From positions 3,557,925-3,621,924 of the forward strand of contig OY725488.1 of the NCBI GenBank assembly GCA_963281255.1: DNA of 64,000 nt. The letters are read 5' to 3'. This document shows positions 45,749-57,539 of the stretch, piece by piece. Position 1 is the first letter of the stretch; each line of letters starts with the position of its first letter. Made by a program: the position numbers and the translations under genes. Under the pieces are notes generated by a model. That model was given only the letters and a program-made list of their open reading frames with translations. It was not told the origin of the DNA and made no database searches. Source of the stretch: Aphrocallistes beatrix. Taxonomy: Eukaryota > Porifera > Hexactinellida > Sceptrulophora > Aphrocallistidae.

Positions 45749-46195
45749 TATCTGTAACGAATTGATTGAAGAAACTGCCATGCACAGAAGGCTGATTTTT
45801 GACATGTAGGAGTTTTTTGGCTATGGCTCCACTAAGTTACGAGTTCAGACCAAAATGTCGACTCATCATGGAATTAAGACGTCATTGTCACATTTTTAAA
45901 AGTTAAGCAATACAGTTATTCGAGCATAATTCAGCCATTATAGGAGATAGAAGGCTGAAATTTTGAGAGAATCTGTATACTAACATACCTCACATATGAT
46001 GCAACTATCATCAAAAAATGATAACTCAGCACTTTCTTATGACGTCATTCATCATTACTCATCAAAATTTTAAAGATTGATAACTTTGGTGATTTTTCGT
46101 GCAATATCGATTATAACAGTAGGACAGACGTATTTAGAGATGTTATCTCCCTTATAAATAATCAATGTGGCCTCAGGCGCTCCCAGGGCGCCTGG
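45749..46195 (+). mobile_element. Helitron-like family A copy, 3' truncated
   Basis: It starts in the TA/atctgtaacgaattgattg segment and ends at the first GC-rich hairpin (caggcgctcccagggcgcct). The last two hairpins are missing. Confidence 0.6.
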
Positions 46196-46327
46196 TAATA
46201 AGTAAGATGTAAATGAATTTAAATTTTGATAATGTGAGGGTATCAATATGGCAAGTAAAGTTGAGAAAAATGGATATAACTTCAGATTGTTCGACACATA
46301 TTAAACTTTTGTAAAATTAGGATAAAT

Positions 46328-46783
46328 CATAGACTACTCTAATAATGCCTCACAGTAAAATAACTAAGGATGCAGTAATAACCGAATGGATTAATACACG
46401 ATTAGCCTAAAATCGTTAATCATGTTGAATAGGTATTAAGAATGTATAACCAGCTATATCAACATCGCATTAAATACACATTCGTTGTCAAAATTATCAC
46501 ACCTTAATAACATTTATGAAATAGGGTTAAAACAGTTTAGAAAATCGCTAAAAAAGTCCTTAGAATGACCAGTTGCGATATGATATGATGACTAATCAAA
46601 TTTTACTAACAACTACGTATATGTACTCTGACATCATGTTTATATATACTGGTAATTCATTCTTAAGGTATTTTCTGCATAGCAACGATTTTAGGCCAAT
46701 CATGTATTATTTCAATCAGCTACTACTTCATATCTAGTCTATAATTTTTAGTCTACTATGAGGCATTATTAGAGTAGGCTATG
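46328..46783. mobile_element. P-like MITE, complete
   Basis: The inverted ends CATAGACTACTCTAATAATG and (reversed) CATAGCCTACTCTAATAATG are flanked by an exact 7-bp duplication, GATAAAT (46321-46327 and 46784-46790). The end sequence is close to that of the THAP-encoding element at 383-2471. It is 456 bp and non-coding. Confidence 0.8.
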
Positions 46784-46799
46784 GATAAATAAAAATTCA

Positions 46800-47100
46800 G
46801 ATTTAAAAGATGATGGGTGAAATCAATATATTTATACATCACAAATATGGTATCAGAATAATTAATAATTAACTAATATGATTCAAATATATACATTTAA
46901 AATCATGATAAGAGTTAATTAAGTGTAAAGTTAATTAATTCATCGTATTGATGACAATAAGAGTAGTATTCGTCTAGAGCGTAGGACTATTTTGAAAACC
47001 TTTTAAGAAGTAGAGTATTAGAACAAACTTCCAAGTTTAAAGATTTGCGAAAATAAAACCAAAGAAAATTGCCTAATTAATGCAGAATAGTGTACTGTAT
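46800..47100. other. No gene seen
   Basis: AT-rich intergenic sequence downstream of the PKC gene. Confidence 0.4.
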
Positions 47101-47106
47101 TATATA

Positions 47107-47112
47107 TTTATT
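47107..47112 (-). promoter_or_regulatory. PKC poly(A) signal
   Basis: TTTATT on + is AATAAA on the gene strand, 24 bp after the stop codon. This is a canonical hexamer at a very short 3' UTR distance. Confidence 0.55.
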
Positions 47113-47136
47113 AAATAGAGAAAATAGAGTAGAAAA

Positions 47137-47603
47137 TCATTTCAATTGGTATTTTGGATTAGTATATGAAAAGCCATCAAATTCAGTCTGTATCATTTCT
47201 TCTAAAATCTTAGGTTCGGAAGGGGTTAATTGCGGAGGTTCCATTGTGAAATCCGCGTCGAAATTACCAACATCATTTGAACATCTAACTTTTGGCTTGA
47301 AAGGAGGTACAGTTTCGAGTTTTTCCAAAGAGGCCCAATTAATGTCGACAAAGAAAATATGTTTTTTTATAGGTTCAATCTGTTCAATACACCCTAGTCT
47401 ATTTTCAGGATCTCTTTGCAATAATTTATCCACAAGATTTATAGCTTCTTTACTCAACCATCTTGGATAATCGATAGAATCGTTGCAAATTGATTGAAAT
47501 AAATCATCTTCATCCTCACCTTGGAAAGGAGATTGTCCGATAAGCATCTCATAACAAAGAACACCAAAAGACCACCAGTCAACAGAAATTCCATAACGTT
47601 TTC
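47137..47603 (-). CDS. Novel-type protein kinase C, C-terminal exon
   Basis: The exon follows the acceptor tttattag (47605-47604) and starts with two bases of a split codon (phase 1). Its 154 codons give the second half of the kinase domain and the AGC C-terminal tail. The C-lobe block SVDWWSFGVLCYEMLIGQSP is characteristic of PKC, followed by DEDDLFQSI, YPRWLSKEA and LLQRDPENRLG. The tail has INWASLEKLETVPPFKPKV, a turn-motif site (QLTPSEP) and the hydrophobic motif FDGFSYTNP, where the Ser is the usual phosphorylation position. The stop is at 47137-47139. The F.GFSY.NP ending and the DDED/GQSPF segment place it with the delta/theta group rather than the conventional PKCs. It looks intact, and joins the exon at 55942-56500 in phase across an 8.3 kb intron. 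Confidence 0.9.
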
Positions 47604-47840
47604 CTAATAAACAAATTTTTAAAATAAGAGAATAGAGGTACACATTACATATTAATAAGGATAATTCTCAGCGTTATTCTATTTTAACCAAAAATGACTT
47701 CATAATATTAATATCAAACAATTATGAATCATAAATACATATACATAAATGTAAAACCGATATTGATATTTCATGATGGAAAAAATATATTAATCCAACA
47801 TATAGGAGTTTATCCTATTATTATTATTATCAAGTCAAAC

Positions 47841-48146
47841 CATAGGCACAAAGTTTTTGAGAATTAAATAAAACCGGGGGACCAAGAGCGGTTCTGGAGG
47901 CTTGCCCCCAGAAAATTTATTTAACCTTAGAAGCTCAAATATCGATCTACTGCTATTGTTGTTACCCAGGCAAAAGAAAATCTCGGATTATAGTGGAATA
48001 AAAGTAGTCAAGATATATACAAGTATTTAGACTCAAATAACGTCCTGCAATACCACAGTTTCCTCCACTACACTGCATCACGGCCTCCCCCAGCTCCAGA
48101 CCTGGGGGGGGGCGACCCCCCCAGGAGCCCACACTTGGTGCCTATG
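47841..48146. mobile_element. hAT MITE
   Basis: The inverted ends CATAGGCAC and GTGCCTATG lie between AGTCAAAC (47833-47840) and AGTCAAGC (48147-48154), an 8-bp duplication with one mismatch. The interior has G/C runs (gacctggggggggg and gacccccccagg). There is no protein. Confidence 0.75.
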
Positions 48147-48375
48147 AGTCAAGCCTAATTTCCAATAGAGATGTTCTGGTAAAGGTGTTCCATCAGGTTG
48201 CAGTTTTCTAACATGTTTTAACATTTCATAAGAACTAACTTTAACGTTAGTGCAACCTTAGCCCAAAAATATACACAAAGAAAAGCTGGATAAATAGAAG
48301 AAATATTTTAGTAGCCCATATTTTATACTTGAGAAAAGCATAAACTCGTCAAAGATAGCGAAATGATCTGAATCC

Positions 48376-48480
48376 TAATTAACTCGATTAAGGTGTATTT
48401 GTTTGTTTGTGTATTTCTATATTATTACTAGTAAAACTCGATTAATGTTTGTGTATGTGTGTATATATACAAGTATATAT
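48376..48480 (+). repeat. Helitron-like 5' end scraps
   Basis: aactcgattaaggtgtattt and, after a GTTT stretch, TAGTAAAACTCGATTAATG with a TG/TA array. No bodies follow. Confidence 0.5.
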
Positions 48481-48493
48481 ACAAATATATATA

Positions 48494-48976
48494 CTCTAAT
48501 TGGACAAAAGTATTTGAAATCATTAATATTTTTCATCATAACTACGTGGTTATAAAGTGGGTCTATTCATTGAGAGAAGCGTAATCAAACTGTAACATAT
48601 AGTACTGTAATTTCGATTTCAAATTCATATTGTACAAATTCGAATTATTCAGGTTTGAAAAACTTTATATTGCCATATTCATTCATTAGTTCAATTATTA
48701 TCTATGTCACTTTGTGTCACTTTTCACAACCATTACCATTAGACATGATGACGAGGAGTGGCACAATTTGATGCATCTTAGCCTTAGTCAATAGAAGGCA
48801 TCTAACCTGCGTAATTTAAAAATGTGTAGAATGATTTAAGAATGTGTAGAATTAATTTGAAATCAAAATTACAATATCTGTAACAGTTTGATTACATTTC
48901 ACTCATGAATAGACTCAATTTATAACTAATAATGATGGAAATAGTAAAGATTTCAAATATTTGTGTCCGATTATAG
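48494..48976. mobile_element. Tc1-like MITE (TTGGACAAAAG family)
   Basis: The ends CTCTAATTGGACAAAAGTAT and (reversed) CTATAATCGGACACAAATAT lie between TA sites. The arms are inverted over about 200 bp, with attttaattgtgt-like inner parts. It is related in layout to 45265-45740. Confidence 0.7.
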
Positions 48977-48978
48977 TA

Positions 48979-49527
48979 CAGGGTGTGGAATGAGTTCTGC
49001 CACAAGCTTCATTAGGTATAAAATTTCTTATACTCAAACGATCTTAGTTATTAATGTCCTTAGAGATTGTAATTCGAATATCCTCAATGATTTTAAAATA
49101 TTTTTCGATTCTATGACTTAGAAATGTGTTTTGTATGGTGAGTTTTGAGAAAAGAAAATGTGTCCTGATCCGCAGCGAAAATCGTGAATCAGCCCACTGC
49201 TTTTCAAGTTATCTTCCCAGAGTCTTCAAATTCTAGGAAAAATTAGCTCACACATTTTCCTCGAACACTAAATTTGTAGAGATATACTAAGATGTTCAGA
49301 TCAGTGCACTTTGAAGATCAATTGGATCAGATTTCTTTGTGATGTGAAAAAAAAGTGCCATTTTGGGGAATTTTGCAAAATCATCTTTTAAAATCATTGA
49401 AAATATTCGAATTACAATCTCTAAGGACCATAATAACCATATCTAAGGACCATAATAACTAAGATTGTTTGAGTATAAGAAATTTTATACCTAATGAAGC
49501 TTGTGGCAGAACTTATTCCCCACCCTG
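48979..49527. mobile_element. Tc1-like MITE (CAGGGTG family)
   Basis: The ends CAGGGTGTGGAATGAGTTCT and (reversed) CAGGGTGGGGAATAAGTTCT are inverted copies. It begins at the TA (48977-48978) that ends the previous MITE. It is the same family as 41668-42406. Confidence 0.75.
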
Positions 49528-49804
49528 AATATAAAAGGGCGAATCGCTTGAGTGCACTGAGCGGCTGACAGACACTGTGTCCGCCGGAGACAGCCTTTGG
49601 GCGCCGGGGCTCACATTGATTAATTATAATGAGGTAACTTCTCTAAATATGTCTGTTTTACTGCTAAAATCGATCTCACTCGAAAACCATCAAATTTGTC
49701 AGTTTTCAAAATTTTGATGCGTAATGATGACGTCGTAACTGAGTGATGAGTCATCATTTTTTATTATAGTGTATCACATGTGAATAATATCAATATACAC
49801 ATTC

Positions 49805-49959
49805 TGTTATGGAGATTATTGTTAACCAACCACTTAGTGTAGTATCTAGTTTATCACTGTATAGAGTGACTGGCCCTAGTTATTAGTCCTCTTATTTAGA
49901 TCGTATTTCTTTGGATTATTCCCATTAGAATCTCCTTACTAATACACTTGATCTTAACA
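49805..49959 (+). repeat. Left LTR of gypsy element
   Basis: It begins TGTTATGGAGATTATTG and ends CTTGATCTTAACA, 155 bp, which is very short for a gypsy LTR. Confidence 0.9.
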
Positions 49960-49985
49960 TAAATACAATATAATAAGACCATCCG

Positions 49986-50800
49986 ATGGCTCACTTCAAC
50001 CAAGGCCTCTCCGTTCCTCCCTTACGCCCAGACGACAGGATTGAAGACTGGGAACCTCTGTTCCGCGCGTCGGTTGGCCACCTCACTGTCCAGGGTGAAG
50101 AAGGAATTAAGACAGTAATAGGCCTCATTCCGGCAATGGTAAACCGCAGGACGGTTGAAAGTGAAATTTCTAAAGAGGCGGTAAAGTGCGCATCGTTAGA
50201 CGAAGCCTTTAAGCTACTTAGGGAAACACTGGACCCACCAGTCGACGTTTTTGAGGCGACGCTGCAATTCCACGAAATGAAATGGCAGCCCGGAGTACAA
50301 GTGGATGACCACTTCGTACGACTCATGCGAATGCCTAAGCGTGCCAAGGCAACGATCAGAATGGGGTGTACCACGATGACCGCGCAGCTCCCTAAGGAGA
50401 TTCAAGGAACGCTGAAGGGGTGGTTGGCCGAGAAGGGAGACGAATTGACGGAAGCAGACGCCCGGATATTCATGGTTAAAATCAAGACAACGCTAACCGA
50501 GAGTGGTATCGCGACAGACAAGGGATACCGTGATTTCGAGAGAATACTGGAAACCAAATCGCCAAATACCGACCAGCCCGAGGGCGACGAAACGGCACCA
50601 GTGATCACCCCGCCCCATAGTGACGACATACCAGAGGAAGAGTTTAAGGTACATGCCTACCGAGCTAACGCCACAAGAGGAGGAGGCGGAGGCTATTCAG
50701 CTAGAGGGAGCCGATACAGAGCGGATAGTCGCGCGTGTCGAAGGGAAACCCATGCTATATTTTCCAGCGTTCTGGTCATGGATGGAGATGTCCTGAACGA
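49986..50800 (+). pseudogene. gypsy gag (capsid and nucleocapsid), frameshifted
   Basis: It starts MAHFNQGLSVPPLRPDDRIE, followed by a capsid-like helical region (WEPLFRASV, LLRETLDPP, FHEMKWQPG, YRDFERILE) of about 240 residues that ends in a Gly/Arg-rich segment (ATRGGGGGYSARGSRYR). A frameshift near 50735 moves the nucleocapsid into the next frame. There, a first knuckle reads CYIFQRSGHGWRC, in which the second Cys is Phe. The second knuckle, CDACARKGHDPANC, has the intact C-x2-C-x4-H-x4-C spacing. In the family this protein packages the RNA. Confidence 0.8.
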
Positions 50801-50811
50801 ACCTGCGACGC

Positions 50812-51250
50812 ATGCGCTCGGAAAGGACACGATCCCGCAAACTGTCCGAAGTATCGAACAGGCTTCTCTCGGAGGGCAGGGACAACATCAAAGTTGCACG
50901 GCGAAGTACAGACGACGAGGACTCGGTGGTCATCGAATCGAGACTCAACGGTAACACTGAGAGGGTGTTACTAGATACGGGAGCAAAGCCCTCGGTGATA
51001 GACTCAAGTACGCTTAGACGTTTAGGTCTAGCACATTTGGAAAGGAGCCAAAGCTCAAAGGTATACGGTCTGGATAACAAGTCACCATTGACTTGGAAGT
51101 GGATGTAGGCGATAAACAGGTGTTCGCCCACAGTTTCAAAGTAGTAGACACGTTAGAACCAATCATCATCCTCGGTTGGTCCTTCATGCAGAACTTCGAA
51201 TCAATCGAATTCAACTGGACCCGGTGCCTCATTAGGTTGGGCAGCTCCTG
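50812..51250 (+). pseudogene. gypsy aspartic protease, frameshifted
   Basis: The frame contains VLLDTGAKPSVID, the catalytic D-T-G-A of a retroviral-type aspartic protease, about 50 residues after the second knuckle. It continues to SSKVYGLDNKSPLTWKWM, then breaks near 51100. The overlapping frame resumes with VVDTLEPIIILGWSFMQNFE; IILG.. is the conserved second motif of these proteases. One indel separates the two halves. Confidence 0.75.
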
Positions 51251-51329
51251 GAAAAAGGCAATATCGTTAATAAGGGGAGGCTCTCCAATTAGCCGCTATC
51301 AAGTAGCCTGCGTCGAGCCTGAACACCGT

Positions 51330-52335
51330 GATAACACGAAACGAGGGATTGAATTCGACATAAACCCGTCCCTTGATGCCGGACGGCGACGTGCCTTATC
51401 AGAGATACTGCACGAATTTCACGATATATTTGGAGAGAACCTGAAGAGACCGACCCAAACCCTGCTAGGAGAGCACGCAATCATTACTGGGAACACGCCA
51501 CCGATCAAGCAACGATCCTGCAGAACTCCCCCTGCGTGGGAACGCGAGATCAACAGACAGATCGAGGAAATGCTCCGTAATGGAATATGCAGACCCTCCT
51601 TTTCTCCTTGGAGTAGCGGCGTGGTGCTAGTCACAAATAAGCATGGGTCGATGAGATTCACAGTGGACTATAGGCATTTGAATGACTGTACGAAAAAGGA
51701 CTCGTACGCCCGACCCACAGTCCATTCTCGACAAGATGTACGGGGACAATTATTTCTCATTTATGGATGCCGCCTCAGCGTACTGGTCGGTCCAAATGAG
51801 CGAAGCAGACATCGAGAAGATTGCGTTTGCAACTCCCCGAGGGCATTTTGAGATGCTGGTGATGCCATTTGGCCTGTGCAATAGCCAAAGCACATATCAG
51901 AGGATCATGGATATAGCGCTCCGTCGCGCCACGAACACTGAATCCTATGTTGATGACCTTTGCACCCACTCACGCGGGTTCGAACTCCACTTAAGGGACC
52001 TACACACCACATTGGAATGCCTTAGGGATGCGAAAATACAGTTGAGGATCGACAAATGCCGATTTGGCAACCAGGAAGGGGAATTTCTGGGTCAGGTCAT
52101 ATCAGCGAACGGGAGGAGACCTGCCCCCGCTTTGGTAGATAGAATCGCTAAATTCCCCCCTCCGAAATCTGTCAAGGAGATGCAGAGGTTTTTGGGCTTG
52201 GCTAACTACTATAGGAGCTTAATTCCCAAATTTGCAGAAATCGCGGAGCCGCTCAATCGGCTAACAAGGAAGTGCCAGCCTTGGGATGGGGATATTCGGC
52301 ACAGAGTAGCTTTGAGAGGCTACGATCCGTATTGA
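51330..52335 (+). pseudogene. gypsy reverse transcriptase, frameshifted
   Basis: The fingers region reads IEEMLRNGICRPSFSPWSSG, VVLVTNKHGSMRFTVDYRHL and NDCTKKDSY. A frameshift near 51690-51710 is followed by DPQSILDKMYGDNYFSFMDA (catalytic Asp in FMDA), FATPRGHFEMLVMPFGLCNS and SYVDDLCTHS (the active-site YVDD). The thumb/connection has KCRFGNQEGEFLGQVIS and FLGLANYYRSLIPKFAEIAE PLNRLTRK. The block order and spacing are those of Ty3/gypsy RT. Confidence 0.9.
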
Positions 52336-52760
52336 CGACCAACCCGGTGTTGCTCCGATTCCGCTGCTGGGACCTTTCATTTTTTATCGAAGCAGACGCG
52401 AGCGATCATGCTATCGCAGCAGTTCTGTCCCAATCGGATCAACATGGTAACTTGAGACCGATTGCCAACTTTCTCTTCTTCGTTGGATGCAACTCAGAGG
52501 CGCTATTGCGTAGGGCAAAGAGAGGCATGGGCACTGGTGGCGGCAACCAGGAAGTGGCACGACTACGTGAAGGCAGCAAAACACACGTATTTAGTTACTG
52601 ACCACAACTCCCTTGTATGGTTGAGACGCCAGCGCGATCCCCGACACACCTATGCCTGGTGGCTGCTTGAACTAGAGTCGATCCCATATGAAATCGTTTA
52701 CAGGAAAGGGGCTGAGAACACGGTAGCAGACTGCCTCAGTCGGGACCCAACGACCATATT
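52272..52760 (+). pseudogene. gypsy RNase H, frameshifted
   Basis: FIEADASDHAIAAVLSQSDQ gives the first catalytic Asp (ADAS) in one frame, ending in NLRPIANF. The next frame continues with CVGQREAWALVAATRKWHDY (catalytic Glu) and HTYLVTDHNSLVWL (third Asp, TDH). It ends with RKGAENTVADCLSR, the usual end of gypsy RNase H and start of the connection to integrase. A frameshift lies near 52480. Confidence 0.85.
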
Positions 52761-52984
52761 TGACACACACATTAATGATATTGAATTTTTCTTCGAGAAT
52801 CATGTCTATCCTATTGGTTCGAAAGACAGTTGGCTCGGCAGGATGATCCAGGCGCAGAACTCCGATCCTGCGATAAGTCATGCCCTAGAAGAACTTAGAC
52901 ATAATGGGACCCTCAAAACCGGACAATTTAAAAATTACGATAACATTAAAATTGAAGCAGGTCTACTGTACAGAGGGCACAAGT

Positions 52985-53770
52985 TGGCCGTCCCGAAGTC
53001 AATGAGGAGGCCGGTCGTAGAGTTAGTCCACAACCAGACCCACCCCGGTATCCGCCGCACTACTGAATTGGTCAAGAGGAATTATTTCTGGCGACACATG
53101 GGGCGGGACGTGGAGCAATTGTGCAATTAATGCATCGTTTGTCACCGCAACAAGCAGTGTAAAAGGCCTAAGGAGAGGCTCCAACCCTACGTGGTGGGCG
53201 AAGCCGCTGTTGGCAACGCGGTGGCGATGGACGTCGCGACCCTTCCCTGGAGCGACGGTAATACCGGTACTTCTTGCTGATCGTGGATATTTTCACGCGA
53301 TACGTTGAGTTGGCAGGAACAAAAAGCAGTAAACATCAAAGACTCGTTTATGAACGGCTGGATATATCGCCACGGTTTGCCTAGGATCCTAATCAGAGAC
53401 GGAGGGAGGAATGTGAATGGAGATTTGATACGTCATCTGTGCATGGATTTAGGGATCGAGAAGAGAAATTCGTCCCCATACCACCCTGAGGGTAATGGTA
53501 TGGCGGAAAAGATGATCGGGACCGTGAAGCAGATAATGCGCTGTCTCCTCGAGGAGAGACAACTACCCAAGTCGGGCTGGCCATCCCTCCTTCCAGAAGT
53601 ACAGTTCACATGTAACGATCTAAGGAACCAGAGATTAATCCCCCACCAACTCGTCTTCGGTAGAATTCTCAGGGGCCCTCTGGAGGTGCTGCTGAAGGAT
53701 AATACGGACATAAACGTAGACATCACCCAAGGAGAGTATTTCGCCCACTATCATAAATGCGTGTGAAGTT
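52985..53770 (+). pseudogene. gypsy integrase, interrupted
   Basis: The zinc-binding region has VHNQTHPGIRRTTELVKRNY, FWRHMGRDVEQLC, then a premature stop at 53128-53130 and CIVCHRNK (an HHCC finger split by the stop). The core shows VAMDVATLPW (first Asp) and, after a frame change near 53300, NGWIYRHGLPRILIRDGGR (second Asp in IRDGG) and YHPEGNGMAEKMIGTVKQIM (Glu in the EK pair). An insertion or deletion between the first two Asp residues removes part of the core. Confidence 0.85.
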
Positions 53771-54240
53771 GCAGGAAATTGCCCTCCAAAATTCCGATGC
53801 ATCGGCAAACGCGACAAGAAAGGCAACCGATAGGGGCAGGCACGAGAACCAAGTCATGCTGCGGAACGAGGTACGGAGAGACTCCCTAGACCCTATCTAT
53901 ACAGGACCATACCTCGTTAAAGAGAGGAGAGGCGCGAACGTCAAAGTTGAGCACCCGATGACGAACGCAACCAAGTGGGTACACCTGAATAGATGCAGGT
54001 CGCATGTCAGTGGCCCACTTACTCCCTCCAGATGCCTCGGAGCCGCCCAAGGCGTAGCTATTGACTGTGGTAGTGAGAATGAGGCAGAGACCATCGAACC
54101 TAACGAGTCGGAGCATGAAGACGCACCAGAAGAAGAACCACCTGAGCTGCGAAGATCTAACCGAGAGAGACGCAGGACAGAATTCTTCGGGGACCCATCC
54201 CCTGGGACTAGCGACCAGTTTCGCTGGAAGGGGGTGATGT
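53757..54240 (+). pseudogene. gypsy integrase C-terminal module (GPY/F) and tail
   Basis: This frame contains DPIYTGPYLVKERRGANVKV, a GPY/F module found at the C terminus of many gypsy integrases, then THWVHL-like KWVHLNRCRSH. An acidic tail (NESEHEDAPEEEPPELRRSN) follows, ending shortly before the right LTR. It is out of frame with the integrase core by one step. No envelope gene is present between here and the LTR. Confidence 0.75.
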
Positions 54241-54396
54241 TAAGGAGATTATTGTTAACCAACCATTTAGTGTAGTATCTAATCTATCACTGTATACGTA
54301 AAGTGACTGGCCCTAGTTATTTGTCCTCTTATTTAGATTGTATTTCTTTGGATTATTCCCATTAGAATCTCCTTACTAATACACTTGATCTTAACA
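54238..54396 (+). repeat. Right LTR of gypsy element
   Basis: It begins TGTTAAGGAGATTATTG and ends CTTGATCTTAACA, 159 bp. It has an extra CGTA relative to the left LTR. Confidence 0.9.
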
Positions 54397-54509
54397 ATTC
54401 TATTAAAATTTCAGCCTTCTATTACCTCAAAGGGTTGAGTTATAGTCGAAAAAATATATAAATATATATACATACACTTTAATCGAGTTTTAATATTAAC
54501 GATATACAT

Positions 54510-55004
54510 ATATCTGTAACGAATATATTGAGTTGAACTGCAAGGCACATAAAGCTGATTTTGGCATGTGGGGGTCTTTTGGCTTGGATCCACTAAGTTC
54601 TGACCTCAGACAATAATATCGACTCATGATGGAATTATGACGTCATTGTCACCTTTTTTATGACTGGAAATTTCAGTTTTTGACTATAACTCAGCCATTT
54701 TAGGTGCTAAAAGGCTGAAATTTTAATAGAATGTGTATATTACTATATATCTCAGATATGATACAACTATCATCAAAAAATGATGACTCATCACTGTTAT
54801 GACGTCATCATTACACATCAAAAAAAATTTGAAACTGACAAATTTTGTGATTTTCGTGCGATTTTGATTATAACAGTAGGAGAGAAGTATTTATAGATGT
54901 TATCTACCTTATAATTGATCAATTTGATCACAGGCGCCCAAAGGGCACCTCTGGCGGAAACAGTGTTTGCCAGCTGCCCAGCGCAAGCAAGCGAAGCGCG
55001 CTTG
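54510..55004 (+). mobile_element. Helitron-like family A copy
   Basis: It runs from the tatctgtaacgaatatattg segment to gcaagcgaagcgcgCTTG before T (55005). The GC-rich hairpin region is decayed (caggcgcccaaagggcacct). It adjoins the gypsy-split copy head-to-head. Confidence 0.65.
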
Positions 55005-55009
55005 TTATA

Positions 55010-56500
<1,491 letters not shown>

Positions 56501-56509
56501 CTAAATTTA

Positions 56510-57372
56510 GAAGTAAATAATATATAAAAATCAAACCTGTTGAAACCACGACAGAAGATGGCTTCAAAAACTGAACCTCAACTGAGGTGTATGCATACTA
56601 GGGGTGATGATAGTTTGTCCAGAAGGAGTTTTAACAAATAATACGAAAGTATGTACTAAATCAAATATTTTCGTCCCCAAAAAAAGAAAATTAACCTGAA
56701 AACGTTTTCAATCATATTAATTCGGATACCATGTCAGGGAGAGTTCAAAGGGTCTGTTTTCAATGGTATCCAACTTAATCCCTTTAGATATTCTACAATA
56801 GACAAAAGAGTAACAGTACATACTGGAAAGTTGTCGAGCAACGGAATAAAAAGAAGCCAGTTCCTAAATATTTACCTCGGAAATCAAATAAGATTAAAAT
56901 TAAAAAATCTCTATATACTATGAGCAATAAGGTATTCCAAATCTATCAGGATGATTTTGGTATTCAAAGGTGAGAGGTTTAGGCATTATTTAAAGGTGAC
57001 TAAGAAATCTTATTTTCTTCGGTTATATTTTAACCTCAACTAGCTTTCTTTTTCATTTATAACTAACTAAAAGTATTTTGTGAGTAAACGGAAATGATAC
57101 TACAAATTCTGATTGATATGGAATACAAACACTAATATTTAATAGTATCAATTATCCATTGATGATATTTCCGATTCAGAAAATATGTTTCAACCATACC
57201 AAATACTACAAATTAGCTCAGAACAGAGTCCAACCCTAGAGTGTCCTCCATTGCCTCCTAGCGCAGCGACTCAGTGCGGTTACTTTAATTTATGCTTGCA
57301 AAGCTAAGCCTTATCCTATTTCTACATAACAAAATATAATTAACACTAAATATATTATATATGATTCGGCTA
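56510..57372. other. Probable PKC intron, no element recognised
   Basis: AT-rich sequence. I looked for C1-domain cysteine patterns on the - strand and saw none. Confidence 0.4.
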
Positions 57373-57380
57373 CTTACGAC

Positions 57381-57534
57381 TAGGGGCGGTCCCAGGGGAG
57401 GGCATCCGGGGCATTTGCCCAGAGTTTGATTCTGCGGCCCCAGATTTCATTCGACCACCTTCATAGGAAGGCTCCGGATTTTTTTCTTTGGCCTCGCCTC
57501 GCCCTGGTTTGGAAAATTCCTGTCACCGCCCCTG
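57381..57534. mobile_element. hAT MITE with perfect 8-bp duplication
   Basis: The ends TAGGGGCGGT and (reversed) CAGGGGCGGT lie between CTTACGAC at 57373-57380 and 57535-57542. It is 154 bp, GC-richer than its surroundings, and non-coding. Confidence 0.9.
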
Positions 57535-57539
57535 CTTAC

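Larger units (their letters stand above)
49805..54396 (+). mobile_element. Ty3/gypsy LTR retrotransposon, inactive
   Basis: This 4.6 kb element has LTRs of 155 and 159 bp that begin TGTTA and end TTAACA, flanked by ATTC on both sides (4-bp duplication). The order gag, protease, RT, RNase H, integrase with a GPY/F-type module is that of Ty3/gypsy. A purine-rich tract (GGAAGGGGGTGA) precedes the right LTR. I do not see a clear tRNA primer site just after the left LTR. By eye the LTRs differ at seven positions plus a 4-bp indel, about 4-5 percent, so insertion is not very recent. The internal region is clearly richer in GC than the surroundings. Several frameshifts and a stop break the genes. 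Confidence 0.92.
49533..54500 (-). mobile_element. Helitron-like family A copy split by a gypsy element
   Basis: The 3' part is 49533-49804 (degraded terminus, GC-rich hairpin, gatgacgtcg). The rest is 54397-54500, with ctattaaaatttcagccttc continuing exactly from the interruption. The 5' end is tcgagttttaatattaacga. Confidence 0.7.

Noticed and set aside
47101-47470. 126-residue + strand frame over the PKC C-terminal exon
   Set aside because: It is antisense to a clearly conserved kinase exon.
50697-51131. 144-residue - strand frame inside the gypsy element
   Set aside because: It is antisense to the gag/protease region. The + strand carries the conserved motifs.
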